Shown piece after piece: positions 1 to 13,528 of a DNA stretch of 36,210 nt. The notes beneath the pieces were generated by a model. That model saw only the letters and a list, made by a program, of their open reading frames with translations, was not told the origin of the DNA and made no database searches. The stretch's first letter is position 1. Each line of letters begins with the position of its first letter. Position numbers and translations under genes: made by a program. This DNA is from Collodictyon triciliatum (taxonomy: Eukaryota > CRuMs): assembly GCA_043381765.1 (NCBI GenBank), contig JBHJMP010000879.1:1-36210 (forward strand), in the 5' to 3' direction.

Positions 1-97
1 AATAAAAAAGAAAATAAAAAAGAAAATAAAAAAGAAAATAAAAAAGAAAATAAAAAAGAAAATAAAAAAGAAAATAAAAAAGAAAATAAAAAAGAAA
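1..97. repeat. A-rich 12-base tandem repeat
   Basis: About eight copies of a 12-base unit made of AAAATAAAAAAG run from the window edge and degrade into plain AAAAGAAAA sequence. It lies just 5' of the first gene. Confidence 0.9.
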
Positions 98-234
98 AGA
101 AAAAGAGAAGCACAGTATACTATCGTTTGCGGTATTCCCATAAAGTTGGACACATCGCCAGAAGGGGATAATCACCGAGATAGGATTTTTGAGATTCTAC
201 AAGGAGCTTCGTTGCCTAGGAGATATCGCAACAC

Positions 235-3200
235 ATGGATCCAGTAGAGTTCAAAACGATGTATCTTCTCCTGAGCACCTCGGTAAGAAAATTACCCACA
301 GCATCACCCACTTTCCTTGGCACCCTTTTCTTTTCAGAAGTATCATTCATTCTTTTTCATGCGCTGCATGCATGCGTTCATACAAGATATATCAATCGTT
401 TTTTCATTCATTCGTCTGCTAACACTTCTCACACCAGGCAGACTTTCGTCTCAAGATGAACATACCAGACCTTATTATCTTTGAGACAGATGGCTCGATA
501 AGCGCATGGATCTGCACCTCAAAGGTATTACTCAAGCAGTAACCATGGGCTCGCTGGTGCCTATATTCTTTAAATCCGAATCAGTATCATCATCATCACC
601 ATCACCATCACCATCACCATCATCACTATCATTATCACTATCATTATCACTATCATTATCACTATCATTAACACTATCATTATCACTATCACCATCACCA
701 TCATCACTATCACTATCATTATCACTATCATTATCACTATCATTATCACTATCATTATCACTATCATTATCACTATCATTATCACTATCATTATCACTAT
801 CATTATCACTATCACCATCACTATCACCATCACCATCACCATCACCATCACCATCGCCATCGTCATCGTCATCGTCATCGTCGTCACCATAGTCCGTTCC
901 TATTGTGTACCGATGATAATACCACTATCATGAAAGCACCGATATGTAGATTCATAAATCCACCGATAAATGGTTATATCTAAACAACCCCTATTATGAA
1001 TATATAGGAAGGCTATATTATCCAAAGATCACCAAGTGTGTGTTCTTTGTCGAATCTTCGAGATTATTTTGTCTCTCGACACGAAAAAAGAATCCGGTCG
1101 CCTGGAGCGCCATACTTGTGCCTTGAAAGGTCAACTTCTACAAGCCTCGGTCATTTCCCACGTTCATCGTCCGCCACTTCCAAAGGTTTCTTAGATCATA
1201 AGATATTTTAGCGCACCTTTGTCTTGCCTCGGGATAATTTCCTACAATATGTGTGGAATTGAACATTTTGTATAGATCCATAATTAAGCCATTAAGTCAC
1301 AACTTATGAATTGAAGAAGTGACATGCAATATTTATGGTTGTGTATTGATTTAATCGTAGAACTATTTGAGCCATCTTTGATCAAATTGGACCGATTTCT
1401 TTATGCGATTAAGCACCTCGAGTCAGGACAAAGAAAACCGAACGGAGAAGACACATCGGACGATGAAATTTATGCAGACAAAACCATATATTCCTTTCAA
1501 GGATACGTCGAACCAGCGAATGATCTAAGGTAGTGCATTTTTATCTGATTTTACAAAGGTTATTGTGGAGTAAAATACGATTTCTTCAGGGAGTAGCAAG
1601 ATTTTCTTTAATTCTTCCTTTCAATTTTAGTAGCAAGATATTTATAAACAATCATCTCTCATATGTACATGGTATCTATCAAGATATATAACAACATACA
1701 CTGATACGGGATCCGAAGTAACATGTGAAGGGTTTGCTGCAAGTTACTCTGGAAGGTGAATCGGGTTATGAATAATTATGTGATACCTATCAAAACATTA
1801 TTTCCTCTTCCTCAATCGAATAAAGGAAAAAAAAAGTATTTCCTCCCCCTCAATGATTAACCGATGAATATTTATTTCTCTTTTGTTAGATTTGCAACTG
1901 TTGAAAGGTCAAAGTATCTAGATAAGCAAGAGACTGTCCCTGGTTTATAATCAAAATCATTATATGCAACTAATAATTGGATGAGTCATAATATCTTGTT
2001 TTAAAATTTTCATATTTTCTAGTTCAATATAATTTTCTTAGCTATCCATATGCATACGTATGAAAATAGTACCGTTGATGAGACAGCTTCGACGGTGGAC
2101 GTTTACCATAATTGACTTTCTGTATAGAGTTCATGGATGTGTAAGATGATTCCGCTTTTATTCCGTATATATGCAGTAAAAAACAAAAAACAAAAACAAC
2201 TTCTCTTTCATTGCACCTTATGTAATTAAATCACACACAAATGAAAGGGAAATTATGTAATTAAGTAAAATCATAAGAAACTTCAAGGGCTTGTCTGCGA
2301 GTACATATTTGATACCAAAGGAAAGGTTTGTCATTTCATTAGCATATAATTGATAAAAATTGATTGATTGCCAGGAATTTTGAGGAAATATGTTGCAAAT
2401 AAAAAAAAAACACAGATAGTATTACATGGAATCCTCAGTGTTGTTGTATTACAACAGTTACCAAATATCCTGCCAAAGGTAATGCTATACAATTTTTTTA
2501 TGTGTTATTTGATTATATATTTGTATGGTACCACTTTCAGTCTCATCAAATTCTTCCTTCCCATCAATCGGACACACAATATTCTTTTTCCTTCTTACGT
2601 CTATCTCATTTCTGATGTTAATGTATAACGGTAGAGCGCCTATTACCAACAAGACGATATCTCGATGCCGTCCTTGGGTATTGAAAAAACACCCCAGAGG
2701 ACGGCTCCTGAAAACTCGAACTCACAAAGAAAGGTCAGCAGTGTTCGTCCTATCGAAAAACCTCATGAACGCCGACGAGGCTCTATTGCGAATGTCATAA
2801 TGACAGGAAATCTGATTCCTTCTCGACGAGTCAGTATGGCCCCCAGTGTTCATAGCCCCAAAGAAATGGACCAACGTGGAGCGAGTAGTGGCGCTCAGAG
2901 CCCATTTCGTGGCCGAGTCGGTTCTGTTTCATTACCAGACAGGAGGCAACGTAACAGCTTTATGATATTCTAGTCTTATTCATAGTTTTTATTGCGCAAA
3001 AGTATATTCATAAACATGATGAACATTTTGTTGCTTTTAGCATGCTCTTTTTTTTTTAATCCTGGCGCTTCACTCTTTTTTATGACTCTATTAAATCTAT
3101 CACGATTTTCAGTTGTTCGAAGGGATTCTGTCATTGGGAAGCCAACACCCAAACAGCAAAAAAAGACCGGTGTTCGTTCTCCAAAAACACTGAAATTGGG

Positions 3201-3652
3201 AATCCAACAGAAGAAACTCACTAACCCAAACTATGATATTGGTGACTCCACCGATGACGAGCTGGATGAGACCGAAGGTGAGGCCGAAGTACCTAAGGAG
3301 CCACAGGATGAAATTATCTCTGTGTTGAAATCAGATGGATTCATTTTTACAAAGGACATGAAGTCATATATGCTACAAACACTGAAAAAATGTCGACAAG
3401 AGGACCCAGAGGAGGCTATGGTGAATGCAGGTCTAGAGTCGAAGGATGATAGAGACAAATTAGAGGTTGCTCTATCTGACTTAGAAGGAGCTACAGAATC
3501 TGTTCGTTTAATCATTTCTGATATTCTGCTCAAGCGGTTTGGCACCAGGGAAAGCGTCCTGAATATCAAAAAACAAGACATTCTCATTCACATGGAAGAG
3601 TGCGTGAGAGCGCTAACTGACGTCGTTGTGCGGTGAACATTATCAATCACTC

Positions 3653-3737
<85 letters not shown>

Positions 3738-3738
3738 N

Positions 3739-3773
<35 letters not shown>

Positions 3774-6633
3774 AAGGAAAAAAAAGAAAGGAAAAAAAAG
3801 AAAGGAAAAAAAAGAAAGGAAAAAAAAAGAAAGGAAAAAAAAGAAATGTATTTCCCTATTGTCAGTTTATCCTTTAAAACAATATATATATTAAACTAAT
3901 TTTTAATGTATTTTGTGAAATGTAATTTGATTATGTATACGTTTTTTTTTTCACATAGAATGAAAACAGAAATGACAGTGTTAAAGGATAGAAATGAGGA
4001 TGTTGCTTTTCAGTTGCAAACAGCAAAATCATCCCACATGGAACTGAATAAGCAGTTGGCTGACTCAAAGAAGTATATTTATATTGAAAAAAACATATAC
4101 TTAGCTGAAATGAACACATAGATATATATATATGTCCGCACATCTAAGGTATACTAAATGCTATTTAATTGTGCTCATAAAGCGAGCTTGAAGAGCTCAA
4201 CGAATCAATTGGAAATTCAGTACAGATGCTTACCAATGAGAGGGATGACTTGAAGCAAGAGCTATTGCGAAAGGATGCTGTAATTTCTATATGCAACGGA
4301 AAATCGATTAAATAATTTATAAACGTGATATTCTTTTAGAGCTCCTAATATTTTATCACACCAACTTTGGTTAAACATATCGAGGTATTTGTGAAAATAT
4401 TACAATTTAATATGATATTAGACCATATCGGAGATGATGAAGAAAATCGAGGCACGCGATGAAATGTCAAAGTTCCAATATGAAGAGGTCATGCGCGAGG
4501 AAAAAAGATTGATGATGTTTTCAGAAAGTATTTTATTTTAATATCACTTTATTTCCTTTTTTTCATGACCGATACAGTCATATGCATTTTTTTTGGTTTG
4601 AATATATTCATTCATATTATTTACAAATGACATCATATACAGAACGATATCTTCCAATAAATATTCAAGATTTGCTTCGTGAGGAGCGAGACAAAGATGG
4701 AGAGGTCTACTTTGCAATTCAAAAGTTTCTGTACTCCCACGAACGTATGGGATGATTACTCTATCCTGAATTAGATTTGCGTGTATCATTCGCCAATTTC
4801 ATCATTTTTTTCCATGAAACATAACCAGCCACGTTTCGAAGAATATTCCAACACTACGCTGCAGAAGGAAGTGATGCTCATAACGCTTTCACTATGTCAC
4901 TCCTTCAGTTTTGGAGATTTGTAAAGGACTGTCACATTCAAAACAGGGATCTATCATTGGGTTTTATTTTATTTTATTTCAAAAGATCAAAGTAAAAAAA
5001 AAAATACATATTTTAGAAAATGTCTCTAGATGTGACGGGTATAGTTTTCTAACTTTTTAAAACTTAATATTTTTCTTCCCATCGTAAAGCCCGGATAGAT
5101 TTGATTTTTGTGAGGTCAAACGTCGAACCATTCACTAAAGGAGAAGAAAAAAAAGCATGATTTTTTTTTTTTTTGCTAAATCTCTCTTTTTCTATTTTCT
5201 CTAGATTGATTTTCTATTCATTTGGATATAAATTATTTTTTTTTACATACCTTCTGTCATCGACTGCAGCTGATGATTATCTTCAACTCTGTTTGGAAGG
5301 CTGTACAGCCTGGTTTGGTTCTATCTAATGCATTCTCTGTAGGAAGACCATAATCCGGAGCGGCATTTGGTCTACCACGAATTCATCGAATGTATTATAA
5401 GAATGGCCTGCGTTCGTTTCCCGCATGTCGTTGGATTATATAACCGTATAGTCACTTTGTCATCCACCAAGATATTTCCAAATGCCCAATATAAACGGGT
5501 TGAACATGTCCGTAAGATTCTCTCTGAAAAGAAAGTCAAGGTTTGTTGAAAACATAGATTGTTGCAGCACATCCTTATATAGTCAACAATTCAAGCCTAA
5601 ATGAATTCAATGTTGGATTAATAATATCATATTCTAATGTCACAGTTTGTATTGATATCTCAACGACCTTTTAATCAATGCAATCGATTTGCTCTCATAA
5701 CAGGATATATTGAACAGTCGGGACAAGATACTTTATCGGATTTTCAAAACATATTGTAAGGAAATGCCTGAAGATGGACCTCAGGGAAAACCTGTGATGC
5801 GCCTTGAGGAATTTTTGGACCTGATTCGTGCCTGCAGCTTGATGGAGGATGATTTACCGCACAACGCTGTAATAAATGCATTTGTAAATAGCGTGCTTGA
5901 AGACCCAACTATGCACCCGGCAGTCTCAGACGAACCTCCCAATGTAATGTTGCATAATTTAATTCATCGAACCTTCCTTTCTCTTGAAAAAAAAAACTTT
6001 TCTATATTCTCAATTTTTCTCTCTCTCGATTGCCTACTCCTTTTTGTGTGTGTTGCATTGCAATGCATTTGAAAGCACTTGTTATCATAGAAAAGTTTGC
6101 CAAGATTGAATATTTTCTGTAAACTAGTATAAAAAAAATTATAATTGTTGGTGCAATATTGTTCGTCATTTTAATTATATGAGCACTATTCGAGCGGAAG
6201 GCTGATTACCTTTTTCTTTTTCTACTGTAGATGACCTTTACCGAATTCAAAGAGGTATTGAGACAAGATGGAATATCAAATATCCTTTTAGGATTGAAAA
6301 TATATCTACAATATGATTTTTACAAATGAATGCAATCATCGGTCTCAAATATTCCCTCCTCTTTTCTTGGTGTTTCTCATTTTATCTTTTTTATTTTTCT
6401 AGTGTCTTGGGCGCTGTGGGTTGATAAAGTTTTCTGATTGTGATGTCCCCAATGCTATGAAGATTAAAACTGTTATCGAATACGTCACAACCGGAAAAAG
6501 AGAGTTCCCAAATAGAGGAACAAAGTTGCCTGTGGGTCGCCAACGTCGGCGATATCAAGAGGTCACAACACCGCAGTCGAATGCTGAAGAGGGCGACAGT
6601 GATGCAGATGAAGACGATGGCGAGAAGAATTAA
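235..6633 (+). CDS. 21-exon coiled-coil protein with two C-terminal EF-hand-like modules (960 aa), possibly ciliary
   Basis: Exons: 235-282, 438-524, 1008-1185, 1361-1529, 1731-1755, 2042-2140, 2288-2325, 2385-2478, 2635-2950, 3113-3632, 3959-4072, 4183-4279, 4422-4527, 4643-4744, 4829-4960, 5090-5121, 5270-5302, 5343-5540, 5704-5943, 6231-6254, 6403-6633. All phases close, giving 960 residues and a TAA stop. Exons 5-8 and 16-17 are the least certain. The middle is a basic, Ser-rich linker (exon 9) and then charged coiled coil (exons 10-14). The C-terminal third holds two copies of one module: a helix like FRRIF or LYRIF, a motif such as LLQFWRFVKDC or RLEEFLDLIRAC, then YHEFIE or MTFTEFKE. 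The tail is acidic (DSDADEDDGEKN). This module type occurs in axonemal proteins (I have RSPH10B-like proteins in mind), so a flagellar role is an inference. No MORN repeats are visible. It could instead be any EF-hand-like scaffold. The start is the first ATG that fits exon 1; further upstream exons cannot be excluded. Confidence 0.7.
583..890. repeat. ATC-type trinucleotide and 12-base minisatellite in intron 2
   Basis: ATCACC runs flank a core array of about a dozen copies of ACTATCATTATC. It lies inside intron 2 of the first gene. Long open frames across it on both strands (poly-Ser/Leu and poly-Ile/Met) are repeat artefacts. Confidence 0.9.
3653..3845. repeat. Poly-A tract of about 120 bases, then GAAAGGAAAAAAAA repeat, in intron 10
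   Basis: The tract starts about 20 bases after the 5' splice site of intron 10 (3633-3958) and holds one N at 3738. A degenerate 14-base A-rich repeat follows it. The flanking exons join in frame across the tract. Confidence 0.9.
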
Positions 6634-6877
6634 TGATACAGATGTATAGTCATAGTCTTTTCGAAACATAAACTATATGTGACCCAACCAAGAGAAAAAT
6701 TAACGAAGAAAAGGAGAAAATAAGAGAAAATCAAAGAAGGATAATTATTTATGTTTCGGTCGTCCCTGATCATTTCGAATTTTTAAAAGTGAGGTAATCC
6801 AACATTAGATGCGTTTTCTTTTTATATAGTTTTTTTATTTTTATTCTTATTATTATTGGCAAACTACATGGAAAGAA

Positions 6878-9058
<2,181 letters not shown>

Positions 9059-9467
9059 CTACCAGACAAAGAGTTGTTTGCATACATATTGTTTCTATGT
9101 CCTCTGTCCAGCCAACACGAACATGCAATACATCTTCAGCCTCACTTTTTGGTGACAGCTGAGCGAACAGACACGCAAAGTGGCTCGAAGCAGCGTGCAA
9201 AGTCGAAGCCCAAACAATATCCTGTATCCAACACACCGCGGACAAAACAAAATAACAAGCCAGCCAACCCCAAAGGGCCTTTCATTAAAACAAACAAACA
9301 AACAAACAAACAAACAAACAAACAAACAAACAAACAAACAAACAAACAAACAAACAAACAAACAAACAAGCAAACCATAAATCCTTATAGAAAATATACA
9401 AAAAGATTCAACATACTATGCCTCCCTATTTCGTTCTTTATCCACCCACCTCCCACACTACACAAGA
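9059..9467. other. Intergenic spacer with (CAAA)n at about 9287-9373
   Basis: The spacer lies upstream of the 319-residue coiled-coil gene and downstream of the stop at 9468. Its centre is about 20 copies of CAAA. Open frames here (KQTNKQTN on plus, VCLFVCLF on minus) are translations of the repeat. I see no gene. Confidence 0.75.
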
Positions 9468-10565
9468 CTACATAAACGGGGCTAGAGCATTGCAGACACG
9501 GGCCTGAGTTATCCTTGCATGCGGGCTGCGGCCGTGCAATGTGACGATTGACCCGAACGGCATTCGACGCGCAAGCATGGCGTACGAGTGGTAGCTGCTG
9601 GTTGCCCTGATTTCCACGGGGGATTTGTAAACAACGTGATACTTGCGCTCCCCAACCATTATGATTGGTGCATACTCTTCGAGGCCATCTAAAGAGCACA
9701 AGTGAATCACTGTGTGGAGAACTTTAATCCACGGGCAACAGGACAAGAAAGCCTGACATCGAATCGAACACAACAGAGCACAAACCAATCAAAGATGCTA
9801 CACACTCAAACCTGCATTATATGTGACAGTGAACCAGCGTTCAATCTCGTGGGCTAAAGGACGTGGACTCTTCAATGATTTCCACAATCCGCCCATCATT
9901 ACAGGCTCATGCTGAACTCCATATGCGATATAAGCCAAAACCACACCATCTCGCCAGAGACTTTCCATCGTCCTCTCCAACGATTGCTTGGTCGTGTTCT
10001 CCACACGCAAAGTTACAGGCGATTGTGCATCAATCTTTTTGGTTGCCGAAGATAAAGAACGCAAATCAGTCAGGCTGATGGGGAAGGTCTGGTTGGATGC
10101 TGGCGTCAGAGGCGGGTCTGGGATGGAGTCCAGCGACTCGTCATCGTCTTTGTCTCCTGACGAGGTTTCATCAGCCTGCATGGCGGATGCGTCGTCACTT
10201 TGGCCATCGGCTGCGTCTTCCCCAAACGAGAAGCTGGGCTCCTGACTCATGCGCGCAAAGAGATCCAGAGCCGAAGAAGGCGTCGGTGTTTGCAGCTGCC
10301 TCGAATGAGACTGCATGTCTCGCGGCCAAGCGCGAACGCTTTGGAAGCTCAGAACTACATTTGCGACGTTCTGTGACTCTCGTGGAGGATTCAGATCGCG
10401 TATGACATAGTTGTCTTGCGCCTTTGAGAATCGTGGGGTTTGCTTTGTGTAGCTGCGTGTCTTTCGGGTTTGCAGCTCTGTCGAATCGCGCAGAGGATGC
10501 GTGTTTTGCTCAGAGTCGGAAGAAGTTGGAGTGGGAGTCTCGCTGCTTGTTTGTGAGTCTGCCAT
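9468..10565 (-). CDS. Protein with disordered N-terminus and possible profilin-like C-terminus (at least 324 aa)
   Basis: Two exons are visible: from the gap edge or an ATG at 10565 down to 9812, and 9688-9468. They join in phase 1 and end in TAG. The first about 190 residues are rich in Ser, Thr, Pro, Gln and Asp, with an acidic patch (GDKDDDESLDSIPD), and look disordered. The last about 130 are compact. They read WRDGVVLAYIAYG, then GGLWKSLKSPRP, then GERKYHVVYKSPVEIRA, then a final helix ARVCNALAPFM. The order (hydrophobic strand, Trp strand, KYxVV strand, terminal amphipathic helix) resembles the profilin/roadblock type of fold. This is a by-eye suggestion, not an assignment. The frame stays open upstream of the ATG at 10565 to the gap, so the true start may be lost. 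The next gene upstream is the BRCC36-like gene on the same strand; I treat them as separate because the domains are unrelated. Confidence 0.55.
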
Positions 10566-10587
10566 GCCGCGTGTGTTTGTGCCTTGG

Positions 10588-11278
10588 NNNNNNNNNNNNN
10601 NNNNNNNNNNNNNNNNNNNNNNNNNNNNNNNNNNNNNNNNNNNNNNNNNNNNNNNNNNNNNNNNNNNNNNNNNNNNNNNNNNNNNNNNNNNNNNNNNNNN
10701 NNNNNNNNNNNNNNNNNNNNNNNNNNNNNNNNNNNNNNNNNNNNNNNNNNNNNNNNNNNNNNNNNNNNNNNNNNNNNNNNNNNNNNNNNNNNNNNNNNNN
10801 NNNNNNNNNNNNNNNNNNNNNNNNNNNNNNNNNNNNNNNNNNNNNNNNNNNNNNNNNNNNNNNNNNNNNNNNNNNNNNNNNNNNNNNNNNNNNNNNNNNN
10901 NNNNNNNNNNNNNNNNNNNNNNNNNNNNNNNNNNNNNNNNNNNNNNNNNNNNNNNNNNNNNNNNNNNNNNNNNNNNNNNNNNNNNNNNNNNNNNNNNNNN
11001 NNNNNNNNNNNNNNNNNNNNNNNNNNNNNNNNNNNNNNNNNNNNNNNNNNNNNNNNNNNNNNNNNNNNNNNNNNNNNNNNNNNNNNNNNNNNNNNNNNNN
11101 NNNNNNNNNNNNNNNNNNNNNNNNNNNNNNNNNNNNNNNNNNNNNNNNNNNNNNNNNNNNNNNNNNNNNNNNNNNNNNNNNNNNNNNNNNNNNNNNNNNN
11201 NNNNNNNNNNNNNNNNNNNNNNNNNNNNNNNNNNNNNNNNNNNNNNNNNNNNNNNNNNNNNNNNNNNNNNNNNNNNNN
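10588..11278. other. Assembly gap (691 N)
   Basis: The run of N hides the 3' end of the BRCC36-like gene and possibly the 5' end of the next gene. Open frames that cross it are meaningless. Confidence 1.
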
Positions 11279-13208
11279 CCCCATAGAAAACATACCCATT
11301 CATGGATTCTTCGAAATAATCATTTTCTTCTTTCAATTGTAGTCTCTGTAAACGAAGTATGATTTGAGCTGTGCATGACCCACGCAGTATACGCTCATCA
11401 CAATAAGAAGGCAAAAATAAATTGAATAAATTGAATGTCTATATAGGGAGTAAGAATGGAAAGGCTCATGCGTTTGTCAGGCAACCAAACCTGTAAGTGC
11501 AAAACGCGACCACTGAATATTGTTCTTGGGATATGGCTGGAAGAAATCACATTTATAGGGATGTATTCACAATCGAGGCTACAGGTATACATGTATATCA
11601 GAAAGAAATCAAGGCATATATTAAAAATTCTGGATAGACTCTTTTATTTAAGATGAAAATTACGTGCAACCAGGAGAATAAACCTATTGCATTATTTATT
11701 ACCAAATTATTGATGGATTGGGTGGTGAATTCATTACATTATGGTAGATTGACACACATACATGAAAAAATTACAAGAATTACCTCCGGGTCACTTGGTC
11801 CCTATGTTTGATATTTATAATAAAACATGTTAGATTTTATTTTTTTTTAAAAAAAAAAGGGAAAAAGGACAACTTATATATTTGTGCTATTTGGAAGTAG
11901 GATAAATTAAACAGCATATTTACGTACAGGTTTATATACAGATCGGAAACCTATTACATCGATTCGGCCAGTCTAAATAGTAAGGAAACATTCGGTATTA
12001 ATGATTTATCAAATTTTCAAATAACAGAGCTAGTCCAATTTGAGTACTTTTTTTTACTATAATTACTTCATTTCCTCCTAATATACAATCAATAGCATCC
12101 TTTTGTAATAGTAAATATTGTCTTACGCAATCGCTCGCATTATGATTAAAGCACGACACAATCAAACCGAAAAAATTTTCGTCCATCATTTGGTATGAAT
12201 ATTGCGTACGAAGATCTAAAAAATGATAATGATAATGATGATTATAGTAAATTACGTAAAAATCGTGGCAAAGTATTATTTTTTTTAATAAAAACACATA
12301 AATATTTCCAAAAAGAAATAAAATTAGTTTATTCTGAGGTACATGTGAAATCAATCTGCCATATCTCACCAATATGCGATGGAGGTGCAGTGATTCTTGG
12401 ATGCGAATGATACCAACCGATTACGCGCGTGGGGATATTTAAATGAGATGAACATGCCTACATCACACCACATCATATCACATTATTATTACAGTAATCA
12501 ACAGAAAAGGCAAAGTGATGGCTCAACTTAAAAAATAATCAAATCTATGAGAAAATAAATGTGACATAAGTAAAAATAATTGACAAAGAGAAGCAGTATT
12601 TGAAAAAAAAACCATTTAAAGTAGAAAATAAATAAGGGAGTTCTCTTATCAGAGTGGATGAGCAATACTGCACATATTCAAATACATGCTTGGCGGAATG
12701 AGATGTTCTTATTCAATTGCCACATACATCAGCCTCTTCATGCGCCTTGGAAAGTTGCTCAGGGGATATCTCAACCCGATCCGGCTGCTTATCTGAGCGC
12801 GTCAACACTGAAGCTGACCATATACACGCGCTGGTGACTTTTGTTACCTTGATAAACTCGGGGATTAGCTCGCTAGGAAGACAGACTAAGCAGTTAAAAA
12901 AAATTATGAAGGGTAACAAAAAGACAAGAGACTTCATAAGATAAGATAAAATAAAATAAAATAAAATAAAATAAAATAAAATAAAATAAAATAAAATAAA
13001 ATAAAATAAAATAAAATAAAATAAAATAAAATAAAATAAAATAAAATAAGATAAAATAATGTAATATAAAATAAAATAAAAAGCATCGCTTTATTATTCA
13101 TACATCACCGAGAAGAAGCCCCATGATCTCCTCTCGATCAGTCTGAAGGGCATGATACACACAGAACTGCATCACGTCCGGAGTGATCAAGATGCGCTTG
13201 ACACTCAT
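11279..13208 (-). CDS. BRCC3: BRCC36-type JAMM/MPN+ deubiquitinase, 3' end lost in gap
   Basis: Exons: 13208-13104, 12856-12728, 12457-12370, 12215-12127, 11972-11951, 11683-11671 (weak), 11578-11491, 11393-11296, then the gap. The N-terminus carries the catalytic-type glutamate (DREEIMGLLLGD). Exon 2 has the family signature RSDKQPDRVEISPEQL. Exon 3 encodes GWYHSHPRITAPPSH and exon 4 supplies the aspartate, completing the JAMM zinc motif H-x-H-P-x6-P-S-x-x-D, followed by FGLIVSCF. Later exons give GRIDVI, a stretch like the family's IPLxVxPS segment (YIPINVISSSHI), and a Glu-rich C-terminal helix. BRCC36 is the Lys63-specific isopeptidase of the BRCA1-A and BRISC complexes; this copy keeps every zinc ligand and the glutamate, so it should be active. 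The loop between the JAMM core and the C-terminal helices is much shorter than in plants. Exon 2's acceptor could instead be at 12847. Start: ATG at 13208. Confidence 0.85.
12951..13081. repeat. (AAAAT)n pentanucleotide repeat in BRCC36 intron 1
   Basis: More than 20 AAAAT units with a few AAGAT variants sit immediately downstream, in transcript sense, of exon 1 of the BRCC36-like gene. Confidence 0.95.
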
Positions 13209-13528
13209 GGCAGCGAATCCAGAGCGGGTTGTGTCGTCTCTGAGAGTAAGGAATCTACAAACAGGCGGCGCTTTGTTTTCTTTTCTTTGTCGTTGACGTT
13301 TTCTGTCATCTCCTTTTGCTTTGTCTTTGGTCGCCCTTATATCTTTTGTTTTCTTTGAATCGGATAAAGGAAAAAAAAATCTTTCATTCTGTTTTGTTTT
13401 GTTTTGTTTTGTTTTGTTTTGTTTTATCGACAAGGAGGGGCGGACTCTGCACCCGGGTCACTGACCGAACTGGGGGGTGACTATGGGCGGCATCATCGGC
13501 CTGCAATCCGCAGAGACGCGGCAGAATA
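13209..13528. other. Short spacer between DRC10 stop and BRCC36 start, with (TTTTG)n
   Basis: It holds seven or eight TTTTG units at about 13390-13425 and a GC-rich stretch at 13440-13528. The GC-rich part is open on the minus strand (ADDAAHSHPPVRSV...). It could be an extra 3' exon of the DRC10-like gene across a 34-base intron, but I prefer the TGA at 13529. Confidence 0.6.

Noticed and set aside
506-892. 128-residue open frame of Ser/Leu/Pro on plus and Ile/Met/Val on minus
   Set aside because: Translation of the ATC-type repeat in intron 2; flanking exons splice around it.
10391-11414. Open frames of 250-540 residues through the N run
   Set aside because: They exist only because N codons contain no stops.
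12000-12126. Coding-looking minus frame QYLLLQKDAIDCILGGNE following the BRCC36 exon
   Set aside because: A GTAAGA donor at 12126 and the in-phase exon GRIDVI at 11972 fit the BRCC36 family better, so this is intron.
13440-13528. Open minus frame ADDAAHSHPPVRSV as an extra DRC10 exon
   Set aside because: Would need a 34-base intron and ends in repeat sequence; the TGA at 13529 is simpler.
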